DNA from: an uncultured Halioglobus sp.
GTDB taxonomy: Bacteria; Pseudomonadota; Gammaproteobacteria; Pseudomonadales; Halieaceae
NCBI GenBank assembly: GCA_905480565.1
Contig: CAJQQW010000114.1
Span: 1-11,514 of the forward strand
DNA: 11,514 nt
Direction of reading: 5' to 3'
In this document: piece by piece, positions 1 to 8,310 of the stretch
Position numbering within the stretch: position 1 is the first letter of the stretch
Layout: every line of letters begins with the position of its first letter
The notes under the pieces: generated by a model
Told to the model about the DNA's origin: nothing
Database searches by the model: none
What the model saw: the letters and a program-made list of their open reading frames with translations, nothing else
Translations under genes and position numbers: made by a program

Positions 1-1085
<1,085 letters not shown>

Positions 1086-1117
1086 GTCGAATATCCTGCA
1101 ACCTGTTGCAACTGCCG

Positions 1118-2725
1118 TTACATGCGGAACACCCCAAAGCGGGTGTCCTCTATAGGTGCGTTTAACGAAGCTGAAAGACACAATCCCAGCACCGTGCGTG
1201 TATCAGCGGGGTCGATCACGCCATCGTCCCACAGTCTGGCGGAGGCATAGTAGGGGTGACCCTGGCGCTCATAGTTCTCTATGATGGGTTGCTTGAATGT
1301 CTCTTCCTCCTCCTCGCTCATTTGTTTATCGTCCCGTGCGAGTTGGTCTTGCTTGACTGTGGCCAACACCCCGGCGGCCTGCTCGCCGCCCATGACCGAA
1401 ATGCGGGCGTTGGGCCACATGAAGAGGAAGCGGGGGTCATAGGCGCGGCCGCACATGGCGTAGTTACCGGCACCGAAAGAACCGCCAATAATAATGGTGA
1501 ATTTGGGTACGCGGGCGCAGGCAACGGCGTGCACCATTTTGGCACCGTGTCGCGCAATACCGCCGGCCTCGTATTGCTGCCCCACCATAAACCCCGTGAT
1601 GTTCTGCAGAAAAACGAGGGGGATTTTTCTCTGGGCACATAACTCGATGAAGTGGGCGCCCTTGACGGCAGATTCGCTGAACAGAATGCCATTGTTAGCC
1701 ACTATGCCTACCGGATAGCCGTGAATATGAGCGAAGCCACAGACCAGTGTTTCGCCAAACAGAGCCTTGAATTCGTCGAACACCGATCCGTCCACCAGAC
1801 GCGCAATGACTTCCCTGACATCGTAGGGTTGCCTGCTGTCGGCGGGAATAACGCCATACAAGTCGTCTACCGGAAAAACCGGTTCGACTGGAGACCGGTT
1901 TTCGGTAGTGACGGGCTTGTGTCGATTGAGGCGCGAGACCGCGCGGCGCATCAGTGTCAGTGCGTGATGCTCATTGTTGGCATAGTGGTCTGTTACCCCG
2001 GATGTGCGACAGTGTACATCGGCGCCACCCAGATCCTCTGCAGACACTACCTCGCCGGTGGCAGCTTTAACCAGTGGCGGCCCGCCCAGAAAAATTGTGC
2101 CCTGATTTTTAACGATGATGGATTCGTCTGCCATTGCGGGCAGGTAGGCGCCGCCGGCAGTGCAGGAGCCCAGTACAGCGGCAATTTGTGGAATACCCTG
2201 GGCAGACATACGAGCCTGGTTGAAAAAAGCGTGACCGAAATGATCGCGGTCCGGAAATACCTCGTCCTGCAGGGGGAGAAAGGCACCCCCTGAATCGACA
2301 AGATATAGGCAGGGCAACTGGTTTTCCTCCGCGATGGTTTGTGCTCGCCCCTGCTTTTTGATGGTAAGCGGATAGTAGGTGCCGCCTTTGACTGTCGCGT
2401 CGTTAACGAAAATCATGCACTCACGGCCTGACACTCGCCCGATGCCGGTGATGATGCCTGCCCCGGGTACCGGGTCGTCATAAACCTCGTGAGCGGCAAG
2501 TTGTGACAGCTCCAGAAATGGCGCTCCAGGATCGAGCAGGGCATCCAGTCGTTCTCGCGGCAGCAGTTTGCCCCGGGCACTGTGGCGTTCGCGTGCCCTG
2601 TCGCCACCCCCGAGGCTGACTTTTTCCACCTGCCGATGCAAATCGTCAACCAGGGCCTGCATAGAGTCACGGTTGGAGTGAAACGTGTCATCCGAGGTGT
2701 TGATACGTGATTTCAGCGCGGTCAT
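1118..2725 (-). CDS. liuB: Methylcrotonyl-CoA carboxylase, carboxyltransferase (beta) subunit
   Basis: This subunit transfers the carboxyl group from carboxybiotin on LiuD to 3-methylcrotonyl-CoA, giving 3-methylglutaconyl-CoA. The 535-residue length fits the family. It has a crotonase-fold tandem: the N-half oxyanion segment [13 protein letters not shown] (186-198) and the C-half [20 protein letters not shown] (414-433) followed by [17 protein letters not shown]. The C-terminal stretch [12 protein letters not shown] with ending [13 protein letters not shown] is typical of methylcrotonyl-CoA rather than propionyl-CoA carboxylases. The ATG at 2725 is preceded by AGGAG overlapping the liuA stop; the genes are 9 bp apart, so coupled translation within the operon is likely. 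No frameshift or missing motif was seen. Confidence 0.96.
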   Translation of the reverse strand: MTALKSRINTSDDTFHSNRDSMQALVDDLHRQVEKVSLGGGDRARERHSARGKLLPRERLDALLDPGAPFLELSQLAAHEVYDDPVPGAGIITGIGRVSGRECMIFVNDATVKGGTYYPLTIKKQGRAQTIAEENQLPCLYLVDSGGAFLPLQDEVFPDRDHFGHAFFNQARMSAQGIPQIAAVLGSCTAGGAYLPAMADESIIVKNQGTIFLGGPPLVKAATGEVVSAEDLGGADVHCRTSGVTDHYANNEHHALTLMRRAVSRLNRHKPVTTENRSPVEPVFPVDDLYGVIPADSRQPYDVREVIARLVDGSVFDEFKALFGETLVCGFAHIHGYPVGIVANNGILFSESAVKGAHFIELCAQRKIPLVFLQNITGFMVGQQYEAGGIARHGAKMVHAVACARVPKFTIIIGGSFGAGNYAMCGRAYDPRFLFMWPNARISVMGGEQAAGVLATVKQDQLARDDKQMSEEEEETFKQPIIENYERQGHPYYASARLWDDGVIDPADTRTVLGLCLSASLNAPIEDTRFGVFRM

Positions 2726-2734
2726 TGGCTGCTC

Positions 2735-3904
2735 CTAAGCGGTAGCGTTAAAAAGTTCCCGGCCTATCAGCATCCGCCGGATTTCCGAGGTGCCCGCGCC
2801 AATCTCGTACAACTTGGCGTCCCGCAGCAATCGACCCGCAGCGGCGTCATTGGTATAGCCAAAGCCACCAAGCGCCTGGATCGCCTGTAACGCCAACTGG
2901 GTAGCGCGCTCGGCGGTGTACAGAATGACAGCGGCGCAGTCCTGGCGCGTTTCCTCGCCCCGATCGCAGGCCGCCGCAACCGCATAGAGGTAGGCGCGGC
3001 TGGCGTTCAGATCCGTGTACATATCCGCCAGCTTGCCCTGCATCAACTGGAACTCGCCGATACTCTTGCCGAACTGCTTGCGATCGTGCAGGTAGGGGAC
3101 AACCTCATCAAGGCACGCCTGCATGATACCTACCGGCCCACCCGACAGGACGGTGCGTTCGTAGTCCAGGCCGGACATCAGGATTTTTACGCCGTCACCC
3201 TCGTTGCGCATTACGTTGCTCGCCGGAATCTCGCAGTTATCGAACACCAGCTCACACGTGTTGGAACCCCGCATGCCCAGCTTGTCCAGCTTGGGAGAGC
3301 GGGAAAAGCCGGGAAAATCGCGCTCTATGATAAACGCCGTGATGCCGCGGGAGCCCGCCTCCGGATTCGTTTTCGCGTAAACAATATAGACGTGTGCATC
3401 GGGGCCGTTGGTAATCCACATTTTTGTACCATTGAGCACGTAGACGTTGCCCTTCTTGCGGGCCGATAATTGCATACTTACCACATCTGATCCCGCGTTT
3501 GCCTCGGACATGGCCAGCGCGCCGATCTGTTCGCCACTGCACAGCCCGGGCAGGTAACGGGCTTTCTGCTCGTCGTTGCCGTTTTTCTGTAACTGGTTCA
3601 GACACAGGTTAGACATGGCACCGTAGGAGAGACCGACCGACGCCGAGGCGCGGCTGATTTCCTCCATCACAACCGCGTGGGCGAGGTAGCCCTGCCCGCT
3701 GCCTCCGTAGGTTTCTTCAACGGTAATGCCAAGGAGGCCCATATTGCCAAGGGTGCGCCACAACTCCATGGGAAATTCGTTGTTGCGGTCGATCTCCGCC
3801 GCTCTCGGGGCGATTTCACGTTGGCACATCTGGTGCACCGCGTCGCGCAGCTGGTCGATTTCCTCTCCCAGGCCGAAGCGAAGAGTGGGGTAGGGCGTAT
3901 TCAT
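2735..3904 (-). CDS. liuA: Isovaleryl-CoA dehydrogenase
   Basis: This FAD enzyme oxidises isovaleryl-CoA to 3-methylcrotonyl-CoA, the committed step of leucine degradation, passing electrons to electron-transfer flavoprotein. The 389 residues hold an acyl-CoA dehydrogenase helical N-domain, the FAD/substrate signature [12 protein letters not shown] (131-142), and the C-terminal block [11 protein letters not shown] (343-353) to [18 protein letters not shown] (365-382). Two details favour isovaleryl-CoA dehydrogenase over other family members. The loop that carries the catalytic glutamate in medium-chain enzymes reads GAGT here, without it. A glutamate instead sits in the helix motif [11 protein letters not shown] (E249), where isovaleryl-CoA dehydrogenases place their base. 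The ATG at 3904 has AGGAG eight bases upstream, 13 bp after the liuR stop. Confidence 0.96.
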   Translation of the reverse strand: MNTPYPTLRFGLGEEIDQLRDAVHQMCQREIAPRAAEIDRNNEFPMELWRTLGNMGLLGITVEETYGGSGQGYLAHAVVMEEISRASASVGLSYGAMSNLCLNQLQKNGNDEQKARYLPGLCSGEQIGALAMSEANAGSDVVSMQLSARKKGNVYVLNGTKMWITNGPDAHVYIVYAKTNPEAGSRGITAFIIERDFPGFSRSPKLDKLGMRGSNTCELVFDNCEIPASNVMRNEGDGVKILMSGLDYERTVLSGGPVGIMQACLDEVVPYLHDRKQFGKSIGEFQLMQGKLADMYTDLNASRAYLYAVAAACDRGEETRQDCAAVILYTAERATQLALQAIQALGGFGYTNDAAAGRLLRDAKLYEIGAGTSEIRRMLIGRELFNATA

Positions 3905-3917
3905 GGGAGACTCCTGG

Positions 3918-4322
3918 TCAGCTGTCCGGTGAATCGATAACGAGCAGATTTTCCTGCAGCGCGCGGCTGCACAATTGTTCGACTTCCCCGAGGCTGCTCA
4001 GCGTGTCATCGATATCTGCCTTCTGCTGCAGCAGGGCAGCCCTGCGTTCTTGCACTGTTGCAACTAGAGCCTGCAGCTGTGTGGCGTTATTGTTGTTCGG
4101 GTCGTAGAGGTCGATGACGCTGACGCTTTCCTCAAGAGTCATACCAATTCGCTTACCGCGCAGGATGAGCTTGATGCGAACGCGGTCCGCGGTTGAGTAA
4201 AGGCGTGTCTGGCCCTCTCGCCGTGGGTGGATTAGGCCCTTTTCCTCGTAATAGCGAATGGTGCGTGTGGTAATACCGAATTCCCGGGATAGTTCGGAGA
4301 TGGTGTGTGTCTTTTCAGCCAT
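3918..4322 (-). CDS. liuR: MerR-family regulator of leucine/isovalerate catabolism
   Basis: This is the predicted local regulator of the liu operon, of which it is the first gene. From the chosen start it is about 134 residues. The N-terminal winged helix-turn-helix reads [24 protein letters not shown], the MerR signature, followed by a dimerising coiled coil rich in Gln, Leu and Glu. There is no cysteine cluster of the metal-sensing kind, as expected for LiuR. The ATG at 4320-4322 (MAEKTHTI) is preferred over an in-frame TTG six codons upstream at 4340. The TTG has no ribosome binding site, and the ATG gives the usual short lead into the HTH. In related bacteria LiuR is predicted, from comparative genomics, to bind a palindrome upstream of liu genes; a matching palindrome lies at 4369-4384. 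Confidence 0.92.
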   Translation of the reverse strand: MAEKTHTISELSREFGITTRTIRYYEEKGLIHPRREGQTRLYSTADRVRIKLILRGKRIGMTLEESVSVIDLYDPNNNNATQLQALVATVQERRAALLQQKADIDDTLSSLGEVEQLCSRALQENLLVIDSPDS

Positions 4323-4355
4323 AACGGAACTGCTCTGCAAGCGCGGGTGGTGGGC

Positions 4356-4384
4356 AGTATAGCGCGACTTTACGTTAACGTAAA
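4356..4384 (-). promoter_or_regulatory. Putative liuR-liuABD promoter
   Basis: On the minus strand a TATACT -10 element (4361 to 4356) is preceded, after 17 bp, by TTTACG (4384 to 4379), which shares four bases with the TTGACA consensus. The predicted start near 4349 gives a leader of about 27 nt before the liuR ATG. The -35 element is part of the palindrome at 4369-4384, so bound regulator would sit over the -35 and spacer. The 17-bp spacing is normal rather than the stretched 19-20 bp of classic MerR-activated promoters, which suggests simple repression. This is inference from sequence only. Confidence 0.6.
4369..4384. promoter_or_regulatory. Candidate LiuR operator (perfect 16-bp palindrome)
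   Basis: TTTACGTTAACGTAAA reads identically on both strands. It lies 47 bp upstream of the liuR ATG and 157 bp upstream of birA. Its form (AT-rich palindrome with ACGT arms, upstream of a MerR-type liuR) is what is expected for LiuR binding sites proposed by comparative genomics in gammaproteobacteria. The exact published consensus was not checked here. Confidence 0.75.
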
Positions 4385-4397
4385 CGTAAACGTAAAC
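4380..4397. repeat. Three tandem GTAAAC hexamers extending the operator
   Basis: GTAAAC occurs three times head to tail at 4380-4385, 4386-4391 and 4392-4397, the first copy overlapping the right arm of the palindrome. Each unit repeats the ACGTAAA half-site at 6-bp steps on one side only. This probably arose by replication slippage. It may create extra overlapping half-sites for the regulator, or alternative -35 positions on the minus strand. Confidence 0.85.
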
Positions 4398-4480
4398 CTG
4401 ATTGGATGCACCGGAATACAGGGGTTGCGAGACTTGTTGCGGATGCGTTTTACCGTGAATTTGCTGCCGGATCTGCGTTA

Positions 4481-4512
4481 TTGGCGGGGTAGCTGGCTTT
4501 ATTTGCTATGAT
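4481..4512 (+). promoter_or_regulatory. Putative extended -10 promoter of birA-coaX
   Basis: TGCTATGAT (4505 g/4506 c just before TATGAT at 4507-4512) gives an extended -10 (TGn plus a 5/6 match to TATAAT). A TTGGCG lies 20 bp upstream at 4481-4486, a long spacing that the extended -10 could compensate. Transcription would start near 4519, about 23 nt before the birA ATG, with AAAGGGG as ribosome binding site in between. Confidence 0.5.
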
Positions 4513-4541
4513 CGCGCCTTAGTCTAAAGGGGTGCAGCGTC

Positions 4542-5522
4542 ATGTCCAGATCCACCATCCTGCCCTTGCTCGCCAGTGGCGACTTCCGCTCGGGCCAGGA
4601 GCTGGCCGAGCAGTTGGGTGTCAGCCGCACGGCGGTATGGAAGCAGGTGAATCGGCTCGCCCAAGACTGTGGTCTGCCGATCGAATCAGTGAAGGGAAAG
4701 GGATACCGTATCGCAGGTGGTGTCGATCTGCTTGAAGCGCCGTTGGTGACCGCAGCCATGAATCCGCAAAGCCGCAATCTGCTCGATCGGCTGGAGGTAC
4801 TCGACACGATCGATTCAACCAATGCTGAAGTGATGCGCAGGGCGGAGGCCGGGTGTGCCCCTGGCCTTGTCTGCACTGCGGAGCAGCAAACAGCGGGTCG
4901 CGGCAGGCGCGGTCGACAATGGGTCAGCCCTTACGCGGGCAACCTGTACCTCTCGTTACTCTGGGAGTTTGGTCAAGGGGCTGCAGCGCTGGAAGGCCTT
5001 AGCCTCGCGGTGGGTGTAGCGGTGGCCCGAGGTCTTGAGCAACTGGCGCTGCCGACAGTGCAGCTCAAATGGCCCAACGACATTCTCTACCGAGGTGAAA
5101 AACTGGGCGGGATACTGATTGAAATGAGTGGTGATGTAGACGGCACTTGTCGCGTCGTGATCGGTATCGGTATTAATGTCTCGATGCCGGCCGCTGCCGC
5201 CGGTGCGATCGATCAGGCGTGGACAGACATTCGCAGCAGCACCGCGGGGCAGGTGCCCACCCGCAACAGATTATTGGCCGCTCTGCTTGACCAGTTGTTG
5301 CCGCTGCTGGCGGATTTTGAAGACAAGGGTTTTGCCCGTTGGCGCGAAGACTGGCTGGCATTCGATGCTTTTGCGGATGCCGAAGTGGTATTGCACTCGG
5401 GTAACACCACCGTTGCGGGCATCGCTCGTGGTGTGGACGACAGGGGTGCGCTGCGGTTGCAGACTACAACGGGCATTCAGAGCGTGTACGGCGGTGAAAT
5501 ATCGCTGAGGGCAGCGTCTTGA
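4542..5522 (+). CDS. birA: Bifunctional biotin-[acetyl-CoA carboxylase] ligase / biotin operon repressor
   Basis: BirA activates biotin to biotinyl-5'-AMP and attaches it to the lysine of carrier domains (AccB, and here very likely LiuD). With its N-terminal DNA-binding domain it can also repress biotin synthesis genes. The 326 residues include a helix-turn-helix (about 15-45, QELAEQLGVSRTAVWKQV), the ligase domain with the adenylate loop GRGRRGRQW (119-127) and the KWPND motif (176-180), then GGILIEM and GIGINV. A small C-terminal SH3-like domain covers about 275-322. The presence of the HTH marks it as the bifunctional form. The ATG at 4542 has AAAGGGG about ten bases upstream. It is head-to-head with the liu operon and overlaps coaX by 4 bp. 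Confidence 0.96.
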   Translation: MSRSTILPLLASGDFRSGQELAEQLGVSRTAVWKQVNRLAQDCGLPIESVKGKGYRIAGGVDLLEAPLVTAAMNPQSRNLLDRLEVLDTIDSTNAEVMRRAEAGCAPGLVCTAEQQTAGRGRRGRQWVSPYAGNLYLSLLWEFGQGAAALEGLSLAVGVAVARGLEQLALPTVQLKWPNDILYRGEKLGGILIEMSGDVDGTCRVVIGIGINVSMPAAAAGAIDQAWTDIRSSTAGQVPTRNRLLAALLDQLLPLLADFEDKGFARWREDWLAFDAFADAEVVLHSGNTTVAGIARGVDDRGALRLQTTTGIQSVYGGEISLRAAS

Positions 5523-6256
5523 GTACACTGTGCTTGCAATTGGATGTGGGTAACAGCAGTGCCAAGTGGCGCCTGGTGCGAGACGGCGCGGTGGTCACAC
5601 GGGGCGGTTACCGTCCCGACGATACCGATTCCCGTGCAGCGCTATTGGCCTGCGCGGACCACCTGGATGAACTCTGGGTGTCGAGTGTCGCTGGCCCCGA
5701 GCAGGAGTCGGCCCTGCAAGCCCTGGTGATGGAACGCTGGGCTATCGAGCCCTGGTTTGCGCGTACAGCAGCGGCAACGGGCGACTTGCGCAATAGTTAT
5801 GCAGAACCCGCGCGGATGGGCGTGGACCGCTGGCTCGCGATGTTGGGCGCCCGTGATCGAAATTCAGGCAGGCTGTGTGTAGTTGATGCCGGATCGGCCC
5901 TGACGATCGATCTGGTCAGCGCTGCCGGCGAGCATGAGGGAGGCTATATTATCCCGGGGCCGGAGCTGATGGAGCGTGCCCTGTTGTTGGATACCGACCG
6001 GGTTCGATTCTCAGAGGATGCGGATTACACTCTGGCACCGGGAACGTCCACGGCAGAGGCCGTGCGTCACGGCATTGCGTTAGCCCAGGCGGGCGCGGTA
6101 AGCATAGCGCTCGAGCAGGTAACGGGGGATGCCCCGGCGTTATTATTCTGCGGCGGCGGGGGTGAAGACCTGATGCAACTGCTGAATCGAGGAGGGCAGT
6201 GGACGCCGGAACTGGTGTTCGAAGGGCTCGAGGTAATGGCGGCGCTGCGACCCTAG
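5519..6256 (+). CDS. coaX: Type III pantothenate kinase
   Basis: This kinase phosphorylates pantothenate in the first step of coenzyme A synthesis; type III enzymes are not feedback-inhibited by CoA and need a monovalent cation. In the 245 residues the acetate-kinase-fold motifs appear in order: LDVGNSSAKW (8-17, phosphate loop), GVDRW (101-105), DAGSALTIDL (123-132), GGYIIPG (141-147) and GTSTAEAVRHG (175-185). The start is a TTG at 5519-5521 that overlaps the birA TGA (TTGA). GAGG lies about eight bases upstream, and little room remains before the LDVGN motif, so no better start exists. The birA-coaX order is common in gammaproteobacteria. The stop TAG (6254-6256) overlaps the stop of the convergent ATPase gene. 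Confidence 0.94.
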   Translation: MSTLCLQLDVGNSSAKWRLVRDGAVVTRGGYRPDDTDSRAALLACADHLDELWVSSVAGPEQESALQALVMERWAIEPWFARTAAATGDLRNSYAEPARMGVDRWLAMLGARDRNSGRLCVVDAGSALTIDLVSAAGEHEGGYIIPGPELMERALLLDTDRVRFSEDADYTLAPGTSTAEAVRHGIALAQAGAVSIALEQVTGDAPALLFCGGGGEDLMQLLNRGGQWTPELVFEGLEVMAALRP

Positions 6257-7899
6257 CGTAGCTGTTTGTGCCAGTTGTGCACCACGTTCTCCACGCTGAT
6301 TTCGACAGCACCGTCTCGCCACTTGCCAGCGTAATCTATGTCTGTGGAGTTGGGCGGAGGGTTGGGCATGTCTATCTTGAAACGTGTAGGCATAGGAACG
6401 GCCTCCCCCAGTGCGATCGCCTCACCTTTGGCCAGTGAGGTCAGTGCGGCGAACGTACCCTGTGCCGCTTCGGGCACCATCGAGCGCACGAACTCCTGGT
6501 CATCGGGATTGGAAATGCGCAGGCAGATGTAGGAGTTGCACTGGGCGAGCACGGTTTCCGATACGTCCGCGGGTCGCTGGCTGACTACGCAGAGGCCCAC
6601 GCCATACTTCCTGCCATTCTTGGAAATTCTTTCCATGGCCCGGCGTGCTTCGCGATAACGCGGCGCTTCCAGACGAGGAATATATTCATGTGCCTCTTCA
6701 CAGACAAGGAAGAGCGGAAAGTCTCTGCACTGTGGATTCCAGAAATTGAATTCATAAACCAGTAGTCCAATTTGCGCCGTCACCATGGGTGCGACATCAA
6801 AAGGCACCGCACTCAAATCGAGTACTGTGATACTGGCGTTGGGTTCGCCCCGCCCCACAATGTCCTTCATCAGCCCCGCTAGCGATTCGGTCGAGTTGCG
6901 TATTTTTGGCCGCATAAAGAAATCATAACGGGTGTCACTGAGCAGGCTCTCCATCCTGACCAGTAACTGGCTGAACCGGCCGTACAGCGGTGATTTTTTC
7001 TTGCCGAAATCACTGGTTTCCGAGTTGGATTTTTCTATCATTTCTACAAATTTATCGATCGGGTAATAGACCGGTGAGTCCACGGTGATGTGTCCGAGAT
7101 CAAGGTGTGCGTTGGCCTCCTGTTTGAGTCGGATCACGATGGAGCGGAGGTAAGACGTCTGCAGCGATGCGTCCTCGTCGTCGGGATCAACAATGAGATC
7201 GCACAGTTCGGAGTAAGTGAGCAGCCAGTAGGGAAATTCCGCCTGCTGCGCATTCAGGCTGCGCACCATGTGTTCTGGAAAGGGTGATTTGGCGGAGGCG
7301 CCATCAATTTCCTTGTCGCAGTATTCGCCGTGCATATCCAGCAGCACGATATGTGCGTTGGGCATATTGCGCAGCGCTGACTGCAGCAGGCTGGTGACCG
7401 TCCAGGATTTGCCTGCGCCACTCTGCCCGAGAATCGCTGCATGTCGACCAAAAAACGAAGAGGCGTCGAGATGCACATCAACGGAATCGAACGCGGTCAG
7501 TTGTCCCACTTTGAACTCTACATCTTCGCGCTTGGCGAAAATACCGGAAAGCTCATCGAAATTGATCGGGTGCACCTCATCGCCGATGTTGGGAAACTGC
7601 GAAACGCCCTTGACGAAATCTCCGTTGGCATTGAATTCCCCTACGGGTGTAATGCGCACCATGTGTGCGGCCTGACCCTGTCGGTCGGCAGTGCGATAGC
7701 TGCGCTCCACCATTACCAGAATTTTGGAGTGTGTCTGGTGTATCGCGAGGTAGGAGCCGACCTGACCGCTGCGGGCGCCGCGTTCGCCCAGTTTTGCCTC
7801 GGCGACCTGTTGATCATTATCTGTGATCAACCGGGCGGTGAAATAATCTCCGGAAATTTCGGCCAGTAGCCCGATCCGTGTGCTTGTTTCCTCTGACAT
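6253..7899 (-). CDS. HerA/DUF87-family hexameric ATPase (putative DNA translocase)
   Basis: This is a HerA/FtsK-superfamily ATPase of 548 residues, expected to form a hexameric ring that moves DNA. Residues about 5-85 resemble the N-terminal HAS barrel of HerA proteins. The RecA-like core has a Walker A GQSGAGKS (158-165), the HerA-type LLDMHGEY (186-193), a Walker B FLVCEEAHEYIP (397-408), then ERISKNGRKYGVGL (423-436) and a sensor segment VVSQRPADVS (438-447). All ATPase motifs look intact. HerA usually works with a nuclease (NurA in archaea) or in bacterial defence pairs, but no nuclease, SIR2 or DUF4297-type partner is encoded beside it here. The ATG at 7899 has GAGGGG about ten bases upstream. 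It is separated from the kinase gene upstream by 411 bp, so it is probably transcribed separately. Its physiological role is unknown. Confidence 0.88.
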   Translation of the reverse strand: MSEETSTRIGLLAEISGDYFTARLITDNDQQVAEAKLGERGARSGQVGSYLAIHQTHSKILVMVERSYRTADRQGQAAHMVRITPVGEFNANGDFVKGVSQFPNIGDEVHPINFDELSGIFAKREDVEFKVGQLTAFDSVDVHLDASSFFGRHAAILGQSGAGKSWTVTSLLQSALRNMPNAHIVLLDMHGEYCDKEIDGASAKSPFPEHMVRSLNAQQAEFPYWLLTYSELCDLIVDPDDEDASLQTSYLRSIVIRLKQEANAHLDLGHITVDSPVYYPIDKFVEMIEKSNSETSDFGKKKSPLYGRFSQLLVRMESLLSDTRYDFFMRPKIRNSTESLAGLMKDIVGRGEPNASITVLDLSAVPFDVAPMVTAQIGLLVYEFNFWNPQCRDFPLFLVCEEAHEYIPRLEAPRYREARRAMERISKNGRKYGVGLCVVSQRPADVSETVLAQCNSYICLRISNPDDQEFVRSMVPEAAQGTFAALTSLAKGEAIALGEAVPMPTRFKIDMPNPPPNSTDIDYAGKWRDGAVEISVENVVHNWHKQLR

Positions 7900-7964
7900 C
7901 CCTGAAATCCCCTCACGCCTGACGGTTCTGTTTTAGACCAGCCAAAATCACCTTGTTTTTCACG

Positions 7965-7970
7965 ATTATG
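7965..7970 (-). promoter_or_regulatory. Possible -10 element of the HerA-family ATPase gene
   Basis: On the minus strand CATAAT (5/6 match to TATAAT) lies 65 bp upstream of the ATPase ATG. No TTGACA-like element is present at 16-18 bp, so this is only a weak call. Confidence 0.3.
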
Positions 7971-8037
7971 AGACACGTGCGGTGCGCGGTACAGTAAAAA
8001 GCCCGCATAACCTCACAAAGTTGATTGATTTCACATC

Positions 8038-8160
8038 ATGCCGTGCCATTTTGGAGAGAAAGCGCTGTTCAGTATCAAACTGGGTGGCGGGGGGTCGACG
8101 CTGTCGCGCATGAGTAGCAATCGAGTGGCGCAATCAGGGTGGGCGATGACGTCCGTTTAA
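8038..8160 (+). other. Unrecognised 40-codon open frame, possibly non-coding
   Basis: An ATG-to-TAA frame encodes a short basic, glycine-containing peptide (begins MPCHFGEKALFSIKLGGGGS). No ribosome binding site is evident. A second frame shifted by one base, open from about 8150, continues to a TAA at 8310-8312 with a hydrophilic ending FFKRRNEIVI, so the two together could be the remains of a longer gene. The family was not recognised and coding is not established. Confidence 0.15.
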
Positions 8161-8310
8161 CGCCCGTCACGACGAAGAGGCGACCGGGTTGAACCATTTG
8201 CATCCGGACTTGGGTGAAAAGCATTTTCTCTTTGGGAGGGGCGAGGGCCAGCGACCCCCTGATTCCTCACTGCACATAGAATTTTTTAAGCGCCGCAACG
8301 AGATCGTGAT

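Larger units (their letters stand above)
7900..8310. other. 411-bp intergenic region without a confident gene
   Basis: This region lies between the histidine kinase gene (ending at 8311) and the ATPase gene (starting at 7899), both minus strand. It holds the ATPase ribosome binding site and a possible -10 (CATAAT on the minus strand, 7970 to 7965) with no good -35. There is also a CACGTG palindrome at 7974-7979, an AGATC-gt-GATCT inverted repeat at 8301-8312 overlapping the kinase stop, and a 40-codon plus-strand frame at 8038-8160 of unrecognised sequence. No hairpin followed by a T-run convincing as a terminator was found. Confidence 0.6.

Noticed and set aside
1652..2293. A 213-codon open frame on the plus strand
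   Set aside because: Antisense shadow of liuB, which has complete carboxyltransferase motifs.
4323..4340. Upstream TTG start for liuR (140 residues)
   Set aside because: No ribosome binding site precedes it, and the ATG at 4322 gives the normal MerR-family N-terminus.
4380..4398. GTAAACC resembling a half-site of the BirA biotin operator
   Set aside because: The BirA operator needs GTAAAC followed by GTTTAC about 15 bp later. Here no inverted partner follows, and the repeats are better explained as extensions of the LiuR-type palindrome.
4305..4511. Small plus-strand frame encoding an alternating Asn-Val run
   Set aside because: The run is only the translation of the GTAAAC repeat tract in the liu operator; there is no ribosome binding site or recognisable protein.
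6257..6400. tRNA genes that often follow birA-coaX in gammaproteobacteria
   Set aside because: The region immediately after coaX is coding for the convergent ATPase; no tRNA arm pattern was seen.
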